64,000 nucleotides of DNA from Litchfieldella anticariensis FP35 = DSM 16096. Lineage in GTDB: Bacteria; Pseudomonadota; Gammaproteobacteria; Pseudomonadales; Halomonadaceae. Position 1 is the stretch's first letter, and each line of letters begins with the position of its first letter. Positions 28,054 through 36,488 of this stretch are shown here, piece after piece. The position numbers were made by a program, and so were the translations under genes. The notes beneath the pieces are model-generated. The model worked only from the letters and a program-made list of their open reading frames with translations. It was not told the origin of the DNA and ran no database searches. Location: the NCBI RefSeq assembly GCF_000409775.1, contig NZ_KE332394.1, positions 172,921 through 236,920 of the forward strand, read 5' to 3'.

Positions 28054-28740
28054 TCAGCACCGACGCTCGAGGGTGCACATTTTGGTGTCGATCGCCGCCG
28101 GTAGAGACGGCGTGCCACGATAGTCTCGTGCCAGGAAACTGGCGTGTGCTTGCCAGTGGTGGATCAGTGCCTTGTCGGGAGTGACGGGTACAAAGGCGTC
28201 ATCGTGGTTGGCGTCCAGGCCTGATATCAGTTTTGCGGTGTCCGTGGGGTGACGGTCCAGGGGCTGTTCCAGTTGGGGCGCCGGGTGATGGATCAGCCAG
28301 TCATAAACCGCTTTTGCCGGTTGCCCAAGTTGGGAAAAGAACAGGACGGCCTGGTACGGCAAGGAGATACCCAGATGAACCAACAAGCCGTTCACCTCGT
28401 GATCGCAGGCCAGGTGCCAGCGATGCTGGTCTTTTACCTGGCGAGGCAGGATGTCTCCCAACACACAGTGCCAAACCAGATGAGCTTGTAGGAATCGTCG
28501 GGTGACGGCGTTCAATCCGACACTGAAACTGGCATTGAAAAATAGTGAGTGTCCGTCGGTAGTGGCGCTGGGTAGGCGGTTGTCAACCACCGGTACCAAT
28601 GTCAGTCCATCCGCCAGGTCGGCCATGAAGGGATGAGTGATTCGCCATGTCGCCCGATTGGTCTCCCAAAGCTCCTGCTGGTGACGCTTCAGCTTCCCGG
28701 CATCTTGGTAAGATGTTTCGTGTCGTGTCATTGCCATCAT
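28054..28740 (-). CDS. DUF2201-like putative metallopeptidase with degenerate zinc motif
   Basis: About 228 residues resembling the N-terminal metallopeptidase-like domain of DUF2201/VWA-linked proteins: LFFNASFSVGL, then a zinc-site segment, then WHLACDHEVNGLLVHLGISLP. The expected HExxH reads HLVWH (residues 87-91), so the catalytic glutamate is replaced by leucine, suggesting a binding rather than peptidase role. The start is set at an ATG with GGAG upstream; a longer frame reaches back across the palindromes. No MoxR-type ATPase is adjacent, unlike many family members. Confidence 0.6.
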   Translation of the reverse strand: MMAMTRHETSYQDAGKLKRHQQELWETNRATWRITHPFMADLADGLTLVPVVDNRLPSATTDGHSLFFNASFSVGLNAVTRRFLQAHLVWHCVLGDILPRQVKDQHRWHLACDHEVNGLLVHLGISLPYQAVLFFSQLGQPAKAVYDWLIHHPAPQLEQPLDRHPTDTAKLISGLDANHDDAFVPVTPDKALIHHWQAHASFLARDYRGTPSLPAAIDTKMCTLERRC

Positions 28741-28786
28741 GCCCCTGCTCCAACTGCCCGTTGATGGGGCAAGGTTGCATGGGCGC

Positions 28787-28805
28787 AGCGACATTTCATG
28801 TCGCA
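28787..28805. promoter_or_regulatory. Operator-like palindrome A
   Basis: AGCGACATTTCATGTCGCA; the arms GCGACAT and ATGTCGC are perfect around a 3-base centre. It has the same layout as palindrome B, 36 bases away centre to centre, in the divergent promoter between the DUF2201-like and ADP-ribosylglycohydrolase genes. Confidence 0.75.
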
Positions 28806-28822
28806 GAGCGATCAGAGAATAT

Positions 28823-28841
28823 TGCGACATGGCTTGTCGCA
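28823..28841. promoter_or_regulatory. Operator-like palindrome B
   Basis: TGCGACATGGCTTGTCGCA; the arms TGCGACA and TGTCGCA are perfect around a 5-base centre. It matches palindrome A in 15 of 19 positions. Two matched sites in a divergent promoter suggest cooperative repression in both directions, probably by the nearby WYL protein (inference). Confidence 0.75.
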
Positions 28842-28910
28842 TCATTGCCGTAGACTGGTAACTGCCCGGTAGCGGCGAATAACAACGAGGGATCAGCAGG
28901 GAGGTGTGCC

Positions 28911-30017
28911 ATGAAAGCCGACATGACCCTCAACGAGCGCTTCACTGGCTGTCTACTAGGGGGCGCCGTTGGCGATGCCTTGGGTGCGCCCGTGGAGTTC
29001 CTGTCTCGCGAGGAGATACTGGCCCGATTCGGACCGCAGGGGATCCACGAGTATGCGCCCGCCTATGGTGGGTTGGGCCGGATCACTGATGACACCCAGA
29101 TGACCCTGTTCACTGCCGAGGGCTTGCTGCGAAGTTGGGTGCGGGGCGAGCTCAAGGGCATCACCCATTATCCCAGCATCATTTGCCACGCCTATCTGCG
29201 TTGGCTGCTCACCCAGGGAGAACAGTCGGCTGCCGAGATGCAAGGCATCATGGCGGACAGCATCGAGCAGACGCCGGGCTGGCTGTTCCGGCACCCCGAG
29301 CTGCATCATCGCCGTGCACCGGGCAATACCTGCCTGAGTGCGCTCCGTACCCAGGCCCGTTTCGGTGACATGGCCGAGAACCACAGCAAGGGCTGTGGCG
29401 GGGTGATGCGCGTGGCGCCCATTGGCCTGTTCGGCGCCATGACCGGCCATAAAACAGCGGTGTTTGAGCTTGGCTGTGAGGCAGCGGCTCTCACCCATGG
29501 ACATCCCACCGGTCAACATGCCGCGGGAGCACTGGCGGTGATGATCCAGGTGCTGGCCGGGGGACGACCGATGCGACAAGCCCTCGAGGTCGCCAAGGCC
29601 CTCCTCGAGGTAACCGAAGGAGCGCACGAAACTCGCCATGCCATCGAGCAAGCCGAAAGCCTGGCCGCCAATGATACTCCGCCCCATGAAGCCATCACCG
29701 CGTTGGGACAGGGCTGGGTGGCTGAGGAAGCGCTGGCGATCTCGATCTACAGTGCGCTGGTGGCCAAGGACTTCCGTCATGGCGTAATGCTGGCCGTCAA
29801 TCACGATGGTGACTCGGACTCCACCGGTGCGATTACCGGCAACCTGCTGGGCGTGATGCATGGCGTGAAGACCATTCCCCAAGAATGGCTGGAGCCACTT
29901 GAACTGCGCGGGGTGATCACCGAGATCGCCGAGGATCTAGTGAATTTCCATCGCTGGGATATCGACGACGATGGCGAGGATCAGGACTGGGTATGGGAGA
30001 AATATCCAGGCTATTGA
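28911..30017 (+). CDS. ADP-ribosylglycohydrolase (DraG-like) family protein
   Basis: A 368-residue protein with the magnesium-binding motifs of ADP-ribosyl hydrolases: LGGAVGDALGAPVEF at residue 16, ITDDTQMT at 58-65, LTHGHPTGQHAAGA, and the C-terminal NHDGDSDSTGAITGNLLG. It should remove ADP-ribose from proteins or nucleic acid. GGGAGG precedes the ATG. It is divergent from the DUF2201-like and WYL genes across two operator-like palindromes. No ADP-ribosyltransferase gene is visible nearby, so its target is open; the company it keeps suggests a defence or stress role. Confidence 0.9.
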   Translation: MKADMTLNERFTGCLLGGAVGDALGAPVEFLSREEILARFGPQGIHEYAPAYGGLGRITDDTQMTLFTAEGLLRSWVRGELKGITHYPSIICHAYLRWLLTQGEQSAAEMQGIMADSIEQTPGWLFRHPELHHRRAPGNTCLSALRTQARFGDMAENHSKGCGGVMRVAPIGLFGAMTGHKTAVFELGCEAAALTHGHPTGQHAAGALAVMIQVLAGGRPMRQALEVAKALLEVTEGAHETRHAIEQAESLAANDTPPHEAITALGQGWVAEEALAISIYSALVAKDFRHGVMLAVNHDGDSDSTGAITGNLLGVMHGVKTIPQEWLEPLELRGVITEIAEDLVNFHRWDIDDDGEDQDWVWEKYPGY

Positions 30018-30101
30018 GCGATGCCCCGAGAGGGTGTATCAGCGTTAACGGCAGTACCCCGGTCAACGACCCCATGCACGAACGTATTGAGAGACAGGCT
30101 G

Positions 30102-30398
30102 ATGCGATACACACGAAAAGCAGGTTATCCGTGTGCGATCTGTTGGGTTGTCTGCTCGGCACTACCGCTGATGCTGCCGACTTCGGCACTGGCAACAGGG
30201 CTTGTCGCCGATGTCGACGGACCAGTCACTATCTCGGTGGTCAATCGTCCATCCGGGAGGACCGTTCTGATCGACGCCCGGGGGCGGGAGCTAGGGTCCA
30301 TCGTACGACGACCGTCCGGTCGGCTCGTTGTCACGGACGTGAGAGGCCGCGAGGTCGTTTCCGGCGTTGGCAGGAGGGCGTCAGGGATCGAAAGGTGA
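30102..30398 (+). CDS. Secreted protein with short internal repeats, function unknown
   Basis: A 98-residue product with a signal peptide (hydrophobic ICWVVCSALPLMLP, cleavage near ALA). The mature part holds two related segments, GRTVLIDARGRELGSIV and GRLVVTDVRGREVVSGV, each after RPS, which look like a beta-hairpin repeat. Start chosen at the ATG that begins the signal peptide. Family not recognised. Confidence 0.55.
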   Translation: MRYTRKAGYPCAICWVVCSALPLMLPTSALATGLVADVDGPVTISVVNRPSGRTVLIDARGRELGSIVRRPSGRLVVTDVRGREVVSGVGRRASGIER

Positions 30399-30480
30399 TC
30401 TACGTGGCTGTAGATACCTACCATGGCGCCTGATATCGATGATTCTTGCCAGCCAAACCCCAGGGGGAGAGGAGGTGGCA

Positions 30481-30795
30481 ATGGGTACAGTGATTCCCTT
30501 TCGTCGCAACCGCCGCTTGCGAGCGCGTGTGCCACAGGAGTGGCAGTCTGCTTCCACTGAGCCGGATACCAATGCCTGGTCTTGCGCATCCAATGAGCGT
30601 TTACGAGATAGCGGGTGTGTCGACCGGCCCCCTTTCACAACAGACATCAGACGTCGGACACGGCGGGCGCGATGCATTCTTCTGCTGTGGGCCGGTTTCT
30701 GCCTGGTGATTGGCTGGTGGGTAGTGAGCTTGTGGTTTCTCATCTGTGCCCTATTCGCTCGTCAAATACTCGAGCGTGAGATGTCTCATCACTAA
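30481..30795 (+). CDS. Small membrane protein of unknown function
   Basis: A 104-residue product; GAGGAGG stands 5 bases before the ATG. The first 70 residues are polar and basic. One long hydrophobic stretch follows (CILLLWAGFCLVIGWWVV and on), probably a helical hairpin in the inner membrane. No family recognised. Confidence 0.5.
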   Translation: MGTVIPFRRNRRLRARVPQEWQSASTEPDTNAWSCASNERLRDSGCVDRPPFTTDIRRRTRRARCILLLWAGFCLVIGWWVVSLWFLICALFARQILEREMSHH

Positions 30796-30954
30796 GGCGC
30801 GGGGATCCACTTCTCGATTCAGCCTGGTGGGTTGAGCAGAGGTTATGGATGTCGCCTTTTGTGCAGACACTGGCTTGCGTGTGTGATTCAACGCTGGCTC
30901 TGTATCTCAAAGGCTACTCTGTAACCAATAAGATAACGAGCAGGGAGGGGAGGT

Positions 30955-31808
30955 ATGAAGATTTCGAAGTTTTTCGAGGAAGTTCTCGGTGCCAACCTGA
31001 CCAATATGAGGTGGTCATGGGGAGCCGTAAATAATATCAGGGATCAAGTATTTCTACGAGTTTGGAGTGATCAGTTCAAGGATATTGATGGCAAACAGTA
31101 CATCGCTGTCTTGAAGCTAGGTGATAATAACCACTCTTCCGGCTCCTCCGAACGACGACATCATGTTGATAAGCTACGCAAGGGCACGGAAGGCTACGGG
31201 GTGGTGTGCACCCGCAAGTATCCTGACGATGGCAAGCGCTCGAAGATCAAAACTTTCGATAACGAACTCCTGATCAAGCTCGGAGAGGTGATCGAAAGCG
31301 ATGGCCAAGTCTTTGCACAGGTCATTGATCGTATTCCCGTAGAAACGCTGAAAGACCGTCGCACGGGATATGGCACGTTAGTGAACGATATCAAGGAGAT
31401 ATTCAGAAGGCGTGTCCCCAAAACAACGCGAGAAGCTTTGGCTGATGCTCGCGTAGGGCAGGGAGCGTTCAGGAGCAGCGTGCTCATACATTGGGGCGGG
31501 AAATGCTGTGTCACAGGGTCAACGGCAGAGAAAGCCATCCGTGCTTCACATATCAAGCCATGGCGAGATTCAACCGATGAGGAGCGCCTGGATCCTCAGA
31601 ACGGCTTGCTACCTTGGACGCGTTATTCGATGCCGGCTGGATTACCTTCTCCGAGACTGGAGAGGTGCTCATCTCCCATTGCCTGAGTGCCAAGGAGCAG
31701 GAGCTCCTGGGGCTTGACGGGTTGCGCCTGAGCCGTGAGCCAAGTGCCAGAACCGCTGACTATTTCGCGTATCATCGCAGGGCGATATTTGTTGGCCCCG
31801 AGATATGA
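30955..31808 (+). pseudogene. HNH endonuclease gene with a frameshift near its 3' end
   Basis: The first frame (30955-31686) encodes an HNH_2-type nuclease with CCVTGSTAEKAIRASHIKPW near residue 185 and NGLLPW. At that point homologues continue LLLxxxLDALFDAG. Here DALFDAGWITFSETGEVLIS appears in another frame (31614-31808), so a small deletion near 31610 has shifted the frame after the nuclease motif. The cysteines and the SHIKPW motif are present, so partial activity is possible; a sequencing error is the other explanation. Confidence 0.75.
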
Positions 31809-31956
31809 CGTCTAACCCCTTGGTGCTAACCGGTGGAGTTGCCTGCTTAACCGGCAGGTAAAGGAACCCATCATCACACGTCCATTGTCAGTGGATTCCG
31901 ACCTACCCGATTGAGAATTGAACCTGAGAATCATTCACCATTCAGAGGGGCTAGGC

Positions 31957-32601
31957 ATGACCATCTACCAGGAACTCAAGGCACGGCAAAGAGAAGAACG
32001 TGATTCTCATCCCGAAGGGCTGGCTCTGCGAGTGCATCGAGCGTTGAGCTGGCTGCACCGCGCAGAACAGTGCGAAGACGAAGACGGTCGCTTTATCTTC
32101 CTATGGATCGCCTTCAATGCTGCCTACGCCAATGAACTCGGTGAGATACGTGTCGCTGAGGGGAAGATGTTTGGCCAGTTCCTGGCGCGGTTAGTCAATC
32201 TGGACACCACCGGCCGTCTTAACAATCTGGTCTGGAAAAGCTATCCCGGTGCGATCCGTGTGCTTCTCGACAATCCCTTTGTTTTCCAACCCTACTGGGA
32301 TCACCAGAATGCTCTGGCCGGCAGCGATGACTGGGAAGAGCGCTTCGAGAAGGCAAAACGTGCCGCACACCAGGCACTATCCAGCCAGGACACCGGCACC
32401 GTGCTGAGTATCATCTTCAGCCGTCTGTACACCCTACGCAATCAGCTGATCCATGGGGGCGCCACCTGGAACAGCTCGGTAAATCGTGACCAACTCCGCG
32501 ATGCCAACGGCATTCTTGGTGATATCGTGCCTGTGGTGATCGAGATCATGCTCGATAATGTCCAGGCGCACTGGGGTGATGCTTGTTATCCCGTACGCTG
32601 A
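31957..32601 (+). CDS. HEPN-domain protein (Apea/RiboL-PSP-like)
   Basis: A 214-residue all-helical protein ending in a HEPN core. The RNase signature R-x4-H is present as RNQLIHGG near residue 165, preceded by FLWIAFNAAYANEL near residue 50, which is usual for this HEPN group. HEPN proteins of this sort act as RNases or RNA binders in defence. Start chosen at the ATG with AGGGG upstream; 13 more codons upstream are open. Confidence 0.8.
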   Translation: MTIYQELKARQREERDSHPEGLALRVHRALSWLHRAEQCEDEDGRFIFLWIAFNAAYANELGEIRVAEGKMFGQFLARLVNLDTTGRLNNLVWKSYPGAIRVLLDNPFVFQPYWDHQNALAGSDDWEERFEKAKRAAHQALSSQDTGTVLSIIFSRLYTLRNQLIHGGATWNSSVNRDQLRDANGILGDIVPVVIEIMLDNVQAHWGDACYPVR

Positions 32602-32801
32602 GGTTTTTCGCTATGAGAGAAAGGATAGACTCGGAAGATCCAAGACCCCTCAACTGCACTGCTTCGGTTTGTATGAATTTAGGATTTACAACGGAGTCAG
32701 AGGGTTATGTGAGTGAGGATTCGCTAATTTTTTGAGTTGAATGCCTTGCACGATAACACCGTCATAGAGCGTATAATTTTAACACTGTCAGGGGACTAAT
32801 A

Positions 32802-33047
32802 ATGATCATAATAGTGCGGATTAGAGTGACTGACGAATATGGCGCTGGTCTACTAGGTGTTCCTGTTGAACTTGCCACTTATGATGGTTCTTACTTGGAT
32901 GTTGGGAAAGTTACCGACAGTAATGGGGATCTCTCGTTTGAGCTACCCTATGATGAGGAAGAAGTTGTCCGGGCGACTATATATGTTAACGGTGAAAGCC
33001 GAGGAACCTTCGAACTAGAGAATGAACTTGCTATCCAATTTCAATAA
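32802..33047 (+). CDS. Small Ig-like/carboxypeptidase-regulatory-like domain protein
   Basis: An 81-residue single beta-sandwich-like product: RIRVTDEYGAGLLGVPVEL, then KVTDSNGDLSFELPY, the usual pattern of a carboxypeptidase regulatory-like or Big-type domain. It is short, without signal peptide, and AT-rich compared with neighbours. AGGGG stands before the ATG. Role unknown. Confidence 0.5.
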   Translation: MIIIVRIRVTDEYGAGLLGVPVELATYDGSYLDVGKVTDSNGDLSFELPYDEEEVVRATIYVNGESRGTFELENELAIQFQ

Positions 33048-33675
33048 GCCTTCTTGCCGGTCGCCTAACAAAGAGCTATTAGGTCACCCATTTGAGTCGG
33101 CACCACTTGGCCAACGTTGCGCAGGCTGCCCAGATCCTTGCTGCCGATGCGGCGGACCTGTCTTGGTCGGCTTTTGTCGCAGCAAAGCGAGTTACTAGGG
33201 ACAAACCTATGCTACGCTAAATAAGCTATCCCGACATTCCCTTCCATACGCCAACCGCTGATAGGCCTTGAGCTGCTGACGCTGATGGAGATCCCCCCTC
33301 AGAGATGTCTGACACGCTGCTCCTTTCATCAACCTGGGGCAGGGAAGCGCAGGTTTCACCATGAAAGCGACGCGACAGGTCCGGTTCTTTTAGCACAATC
33401 TCCCACCACTCGAGGATACGGTGGCGTGACTGATGCATCAGTGAGGGTGGTGGGCGACATATAAAGGTGAGCTCCTCGCATTCTAGCTTGCTATATCCTC
33501 AAACAGTCTCTCGACTCTGCATGATGCAATCCCTTGAATGGCCGGTCTCCAGCAAGTGAAGGCCACACGGGGCGGGGGACAGATTGATTTACGGATTTGT
33601 TGTGCCGCCACCGACAGCGCCGATCAACAACGCTAGCGAGTGGCGCTCACCTCTTACTTTTTAGGGGGTTACTCT
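33048..33675. other. Gap with a repeat copy and unrecognised fragments
   Basis: It holds the left copy of a 60-base direct repeat (33223-33282) and a minus-strand frame at 33226-33438 with no family match. GGGGACAGATTGATTT at 33575-33590 resembles the short motif often seen next to REP-associated transposase genes, but no such gene is here. No gene called. Confidence 0.4.
33223..33282 (+). repeat. Imperfect 60-bp direct repeat, left copy
   Basis: Starts AAGCTATCCCGACATTCCC and ends GCTGCTGACGC. The copy at 39889-39949 differs by a few substitutions and one inserted base. Both point the same way and bracket the tripartite transporter block. They look like relics of an unknown mobile element end. 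Confidence 0.8.
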
Positions 33676-34440
33676 TCAGTCATGAGCCCACCATGATGCG
33701 GGATACGATCTACCTGACGGCGCGATATTGGCATCCGCCTGTCCGGATTCTGCCAATGCATTGGCGACAAACCCCGTCTCCCTACATTCTTTTAAAAACG
33801 CATCCACAGCACCAGAGGCTTCCTGACGCTGGCGAGGCAGCGCCATCGCTTGCCTTATCTGCGTAAAGGAATCGGGCAAGACACGATAATCCGGTGTGGC
33901 TTCGGCAAAGCGCATCAGTGGCTGGCGTACTCCGGCCGCGGCGTCCAGGCCTTGTTCAACGAACCAGTCCACTGCCGCCGCTGAGGTTGGAGCGCGCACC
34001 AATTGGGCATGACGAAGAGTACGGGTCAGAAACAAATCATAGGCGGCCCCTTGGCCAACAGCGATCCGCCTCCCGGGTTGATCCATGTCGTCAACGTGGA
34101 AGAAGGACGATTCCTGAGGGACCAGATAGGTGCCCTCGATGATGACGTAAGGCGCGGTGAAGCAGATTGTCTCGGCCCGCTTCGGATCCTGGGCCAGGAA
34201 GGCGACATCCCAGGCATTGTCGTCCAACGCAGCAACAACTTTACCTGCCGCATCGAAGGGAACCAGCTCCAAGGTAACGTTTAACTGTTCTGCCAGGAAG
34301 CGCGCCAGTGCGACTGAGACGCCCCCAAGCTCACCCTTGGTGCTGCGCTGGGCCAATACCGGGTTGCCAAGGTTTATGGCTGCACGCAGCTTGCCGTAGG
34401 GGGTAAGTAGTTCTCGTACCGCCTTCAGTTCGGGTGTCAT
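33676..34440 (-). CDS. Family 3 solute-binding-like protein without signal peptide
   Basis: A 254-residue protein with the amino-acid-binding fold: AAINLGNPVLAQ, GGVSVALARFLAEQLNV, WDVAFLAQDPKRAE near residues 20-90, then a hinge and second lobe. It lacks any N-terminal signal peptide or lipobox, starting MTPELKAVRELL, so as read it stays in the cytoplasm. It may be a ligand sensor or a processed relic. It follows tctA on the same strand but behind a terminator. Confidence 0.75.
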   Translation of the reverse strand: MTPELKAVRELLTPYGKLRAAINLGNPVLAQRSTKGELGGVSVALARFLAEQLNVTLELVPFDAAGKVVAALDDNAWDVAFLAQDPKRAETICFTAPYVIIEGTYLVPQESSFFHVDDMDQPGRRIAVGQGAAYDLFLTRTLRHAQLVRAPTSAAAVDWFVEQGLDAAAGVRQPLMRFAEATPDYRVLPDSFTQIRQAMALPRQRQEASGAVDAFLKECRETGFVANALAESGQADANIAPSGRSYPASWWAHD

Positions 34441-34475
34441 GCCGCACTCACTCCTTTAATGGAAGCCCAAAAGAA

Positions 34476-34493
34476 CCCCGACGAATGTCGGGG
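34476..34493 (-). terminator. Rho-independent terminator after tctA
   Basis: On the minus strand, CCCCGAC and GTCGGGG pair around a 4-base loop and are followed by a T-rich stretch. It separates tctA from the binding-protein-like gene. Confidence 0.8.
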
Positions 34494-34518
34494 CCAAGCA
34501 AAAATGTCGTGTGATGCT

Positions 34519-36036
34519 TCAATCCGTCTGGTTGGCAACGGCGGAATTCATGCGCCGGAGCAACAACGGGCCAACGATGTAGGGCAGGATCAGTCCCAGA
34601 CCGGCGAAGACCCACAGCCCGATCGCCAGGCCACTGTCCCACAGCACCGTCCAGTCACCGTCGGAGATATCCATGGCATGGCGCAGGTTCTTCTCCATCT
34701 CAGGCCCCAGCAACAGTCCCAGGATGACCGGCACCAACGGGATCTCCAGCTTGCGGAAGAGATAGCCGGCGATACCGAACACCACCATGAAGTAGAGATC
34801 GAAGGTGGAGTTGCTGATCGAGTAGATGCCAACGAACGCCACCATGGTCACGATCGGAAGCAGGTACATCGGCGGCACCGACAGCAGCTTGACGAAGATC
34901 CCCACCAGCGGGATGTTGAGCACCAGCAGCAGGAAGTTGCCGATCAGCAGTGCCGCGATCACACCCCACACGAGGTCGGCGTTCTGGGTGAACATCAGCG
35001 GCCCGGGGGTGATGTTCAGCGAGATCAGCAGCGCCAGCAGCACCGCGGTGGTGCCACTGCCCGGCACGCCGAGCGTCAGCATGGGTACCAGGGCCCCGCT
35101 GGAGGCGCCGTTGTTGCCAGCCTCGGGACCGGCCACGCCGCGCGGGTCACCCTTGCCGAAGTAGCCCTTGCTGCCTACCACCTTCTTCTCGAGGGTGTAG
35201 CCGATAAAGCTGCCCAGCGAGGCCCCCGCCCCCGGCAGGACACCGGCGATGAAGCCCAGGATGCCGCCGCGCATGCTGCTCGGCAAGATGCCGCGGATGT
35301 CGGCCCAGGTCAGCTTGAGCTTGTTGACGCTCATCTTCTCCTTGCCGCCTCCGGCCTTCTCCTCAATGAAGAACAGCAGCTCGGAGATCGCGAACAGCCC
35401 GACGATGGCGATGATGAAATCGACTCCCTCGAAGAGTTCCAGTACGCCGAAGGTGTAGCGCTGCACGCCGGTGTTATCGATCCCCACGGTGGCGATCATC
35501 AAGCCAATGGCTGCGGCTACTATCGTTTTCACCGGGTTCTTGCCGGTAATGCCGCCCAAGGTGGCAAACGCCAGCATGAACAAGGCGAAATACTCGGCCG
35601 GCCCGAAGGTTAGGGCGAAATCGGCCAGTATCGGCGCCAACAGGATCAGCCCGATGGTCGCGATCAGGCTGCCCATGAACGAGGCCACGGCGGAGATCGC
35701 CAAGGCCTCGGCGGCCTTGCCCTGCTGGGCCATGGGATAACCGTCCAGGCAGGTCATCATCGCCGGCTCGTCGCCGGGAATGTTCAGCAGGATCGACGAG
35801 ATCCGCCCCCCATACATCGCCCCGGCATACACCGCGGTGAGCATGATCATCGCAGTCTCCGGAGCCAATCCCAGAGTAAAGGCCAAGGGAATCAGGATCG
35901 CTACGCCGTTGGCCGGCCCCAGCCCCGGCAAGGCGCCGATCAGCGTCCCCAGAAAGGCGCCCAACAGGCTGAACATCAGGTTATGGGGCGCCAGTGCGAC
36001 ACCGAAGCCGTCGATCAGAAAGCCCAGGGTTTCCAT
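34519..36036 (-). CDS. tctA: Tripartite tricarboxylate transporter large permease TctA
   Basis: A 505-residue membrane protein with about 12 hydrophobic segments. The family motifs GTLIGALPGLGPANGVAIL near residue 30, GGRISSILLNIPGDEPA near 75 and LPGAGASLGSFIGYTLEK near 265 are present. It forms the sodium-driven channel for a carboxylate. Its start overlaps the tctB stop by one base. A terminator follows. Confidence 0.95.
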   Translation of the reverse strand: METLGFLIDGFGVALAPHNLMFSLLGAFLGTLIGALPGLGPANGVAILIPLAFTLGLAPETAMIMLTAVYAGAMYGGRISSILLNIPGDEPAMMTCLDGYPMAQQGKAAEALAISAVASFMGSLIATIGLILLAPILADFALTFGPAEYFALFMLAFATLGGITGKNPVKTIVAAAIGLMIATVGIDNTGVQRYTFGVLELFEGVDFIIAIVGLFAISELLFFIEEKAGGGKEKMSVNKLKLTWADIRGILPSSMRGGILGFIAGVLPGAGASLGSFIGYTLEKKVVGSKGYFGKGDPRGVAGPEAGNNGASSGALVPMLTLGVPGSGTTAVLLALLISLNITPGPLMFTQNADLVWGVIAALLIGNFLLLVLNIPLVGIFVKLLSVPPMYLLPIVTMVAFVGIYSISNSTFDLYFMVVFGIAGYLFRKLEIPLVPVILGLLLGPEMEKNLRHAMDISDGDWTVLWDSGLAIGLWVFAGLGLILPYIVGPLLLRRMNSAVANQTD

Positions 36037-36488
36037 CAGCTCACCTCCAGGAATGAAAGCAGGCCCAACGGCAGCGACAGGTCGAGCGCGAAGTTGAACA
36101 GCAGGAATACCACGCCACCAGCCACCCCGCCGGTGACATAGGCCTTGACTGGCCTAGCCCCCATGCGCCAGCACAGGGTACCCACGGCCAGCAAGGTGCT
36201 GATGATGAAGCCCAGTGGCTGCAGCAGCATGGCGTACAACACCAGCACCACCAGAGCGATAATCAGTTCCAGCCCGGTACGGCTCCACGGCCAGGCGTTA
36301 TCCGGGTCGGGGCGAACGATCAGATAGAGACTGGACAGTCCCAGTACTACGGCCAACAGCAGGGGAAAAGTTTCCGGACCGACGGCTTCCGAGCCACCGA
36401 ACGGTTCCGGGAACTGAGTGGCGCCCCAGCCGTACGCGACGGCCAGGACGAGCATCAGAATTCCGGAGATGCGATCATTAAGAATCAT
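36036..36488 (-). CDS. tctB: Tripartite tricarboxylate transporter small permease TctB
   Basis: A 150-residue protein with four hydrophobic segments, as usual for TctB, including the paired C-terminal segments around LELIIALVVLVLYAMLLQPLGFI. It directly follows tctC with no gap. Its base composition is GC-rich like tctA, unlike tctC next to it. Confidence 0.92.
   Translation of the reverse strand: MILNDRISGILMLVLAVAYGWGATQFPEPFGGSEAVGPETFPLLLAVVLGLSSLYLIVRPDPDNAWPWSRTGLELIIALVVLVLYAMLLQPLGFIISTLLAVGTLCWRMGARPVKAYVTGGVAGGVVFLLFNFALDLSLPLGLLSFLEVS

Noticed and set aside
34459-35613. 384-codon plus-strand frame
   Set aside because: Antisense to tctA; Gln/His/Asp-rich product typical of a shadow frame in GC-rich DNA.
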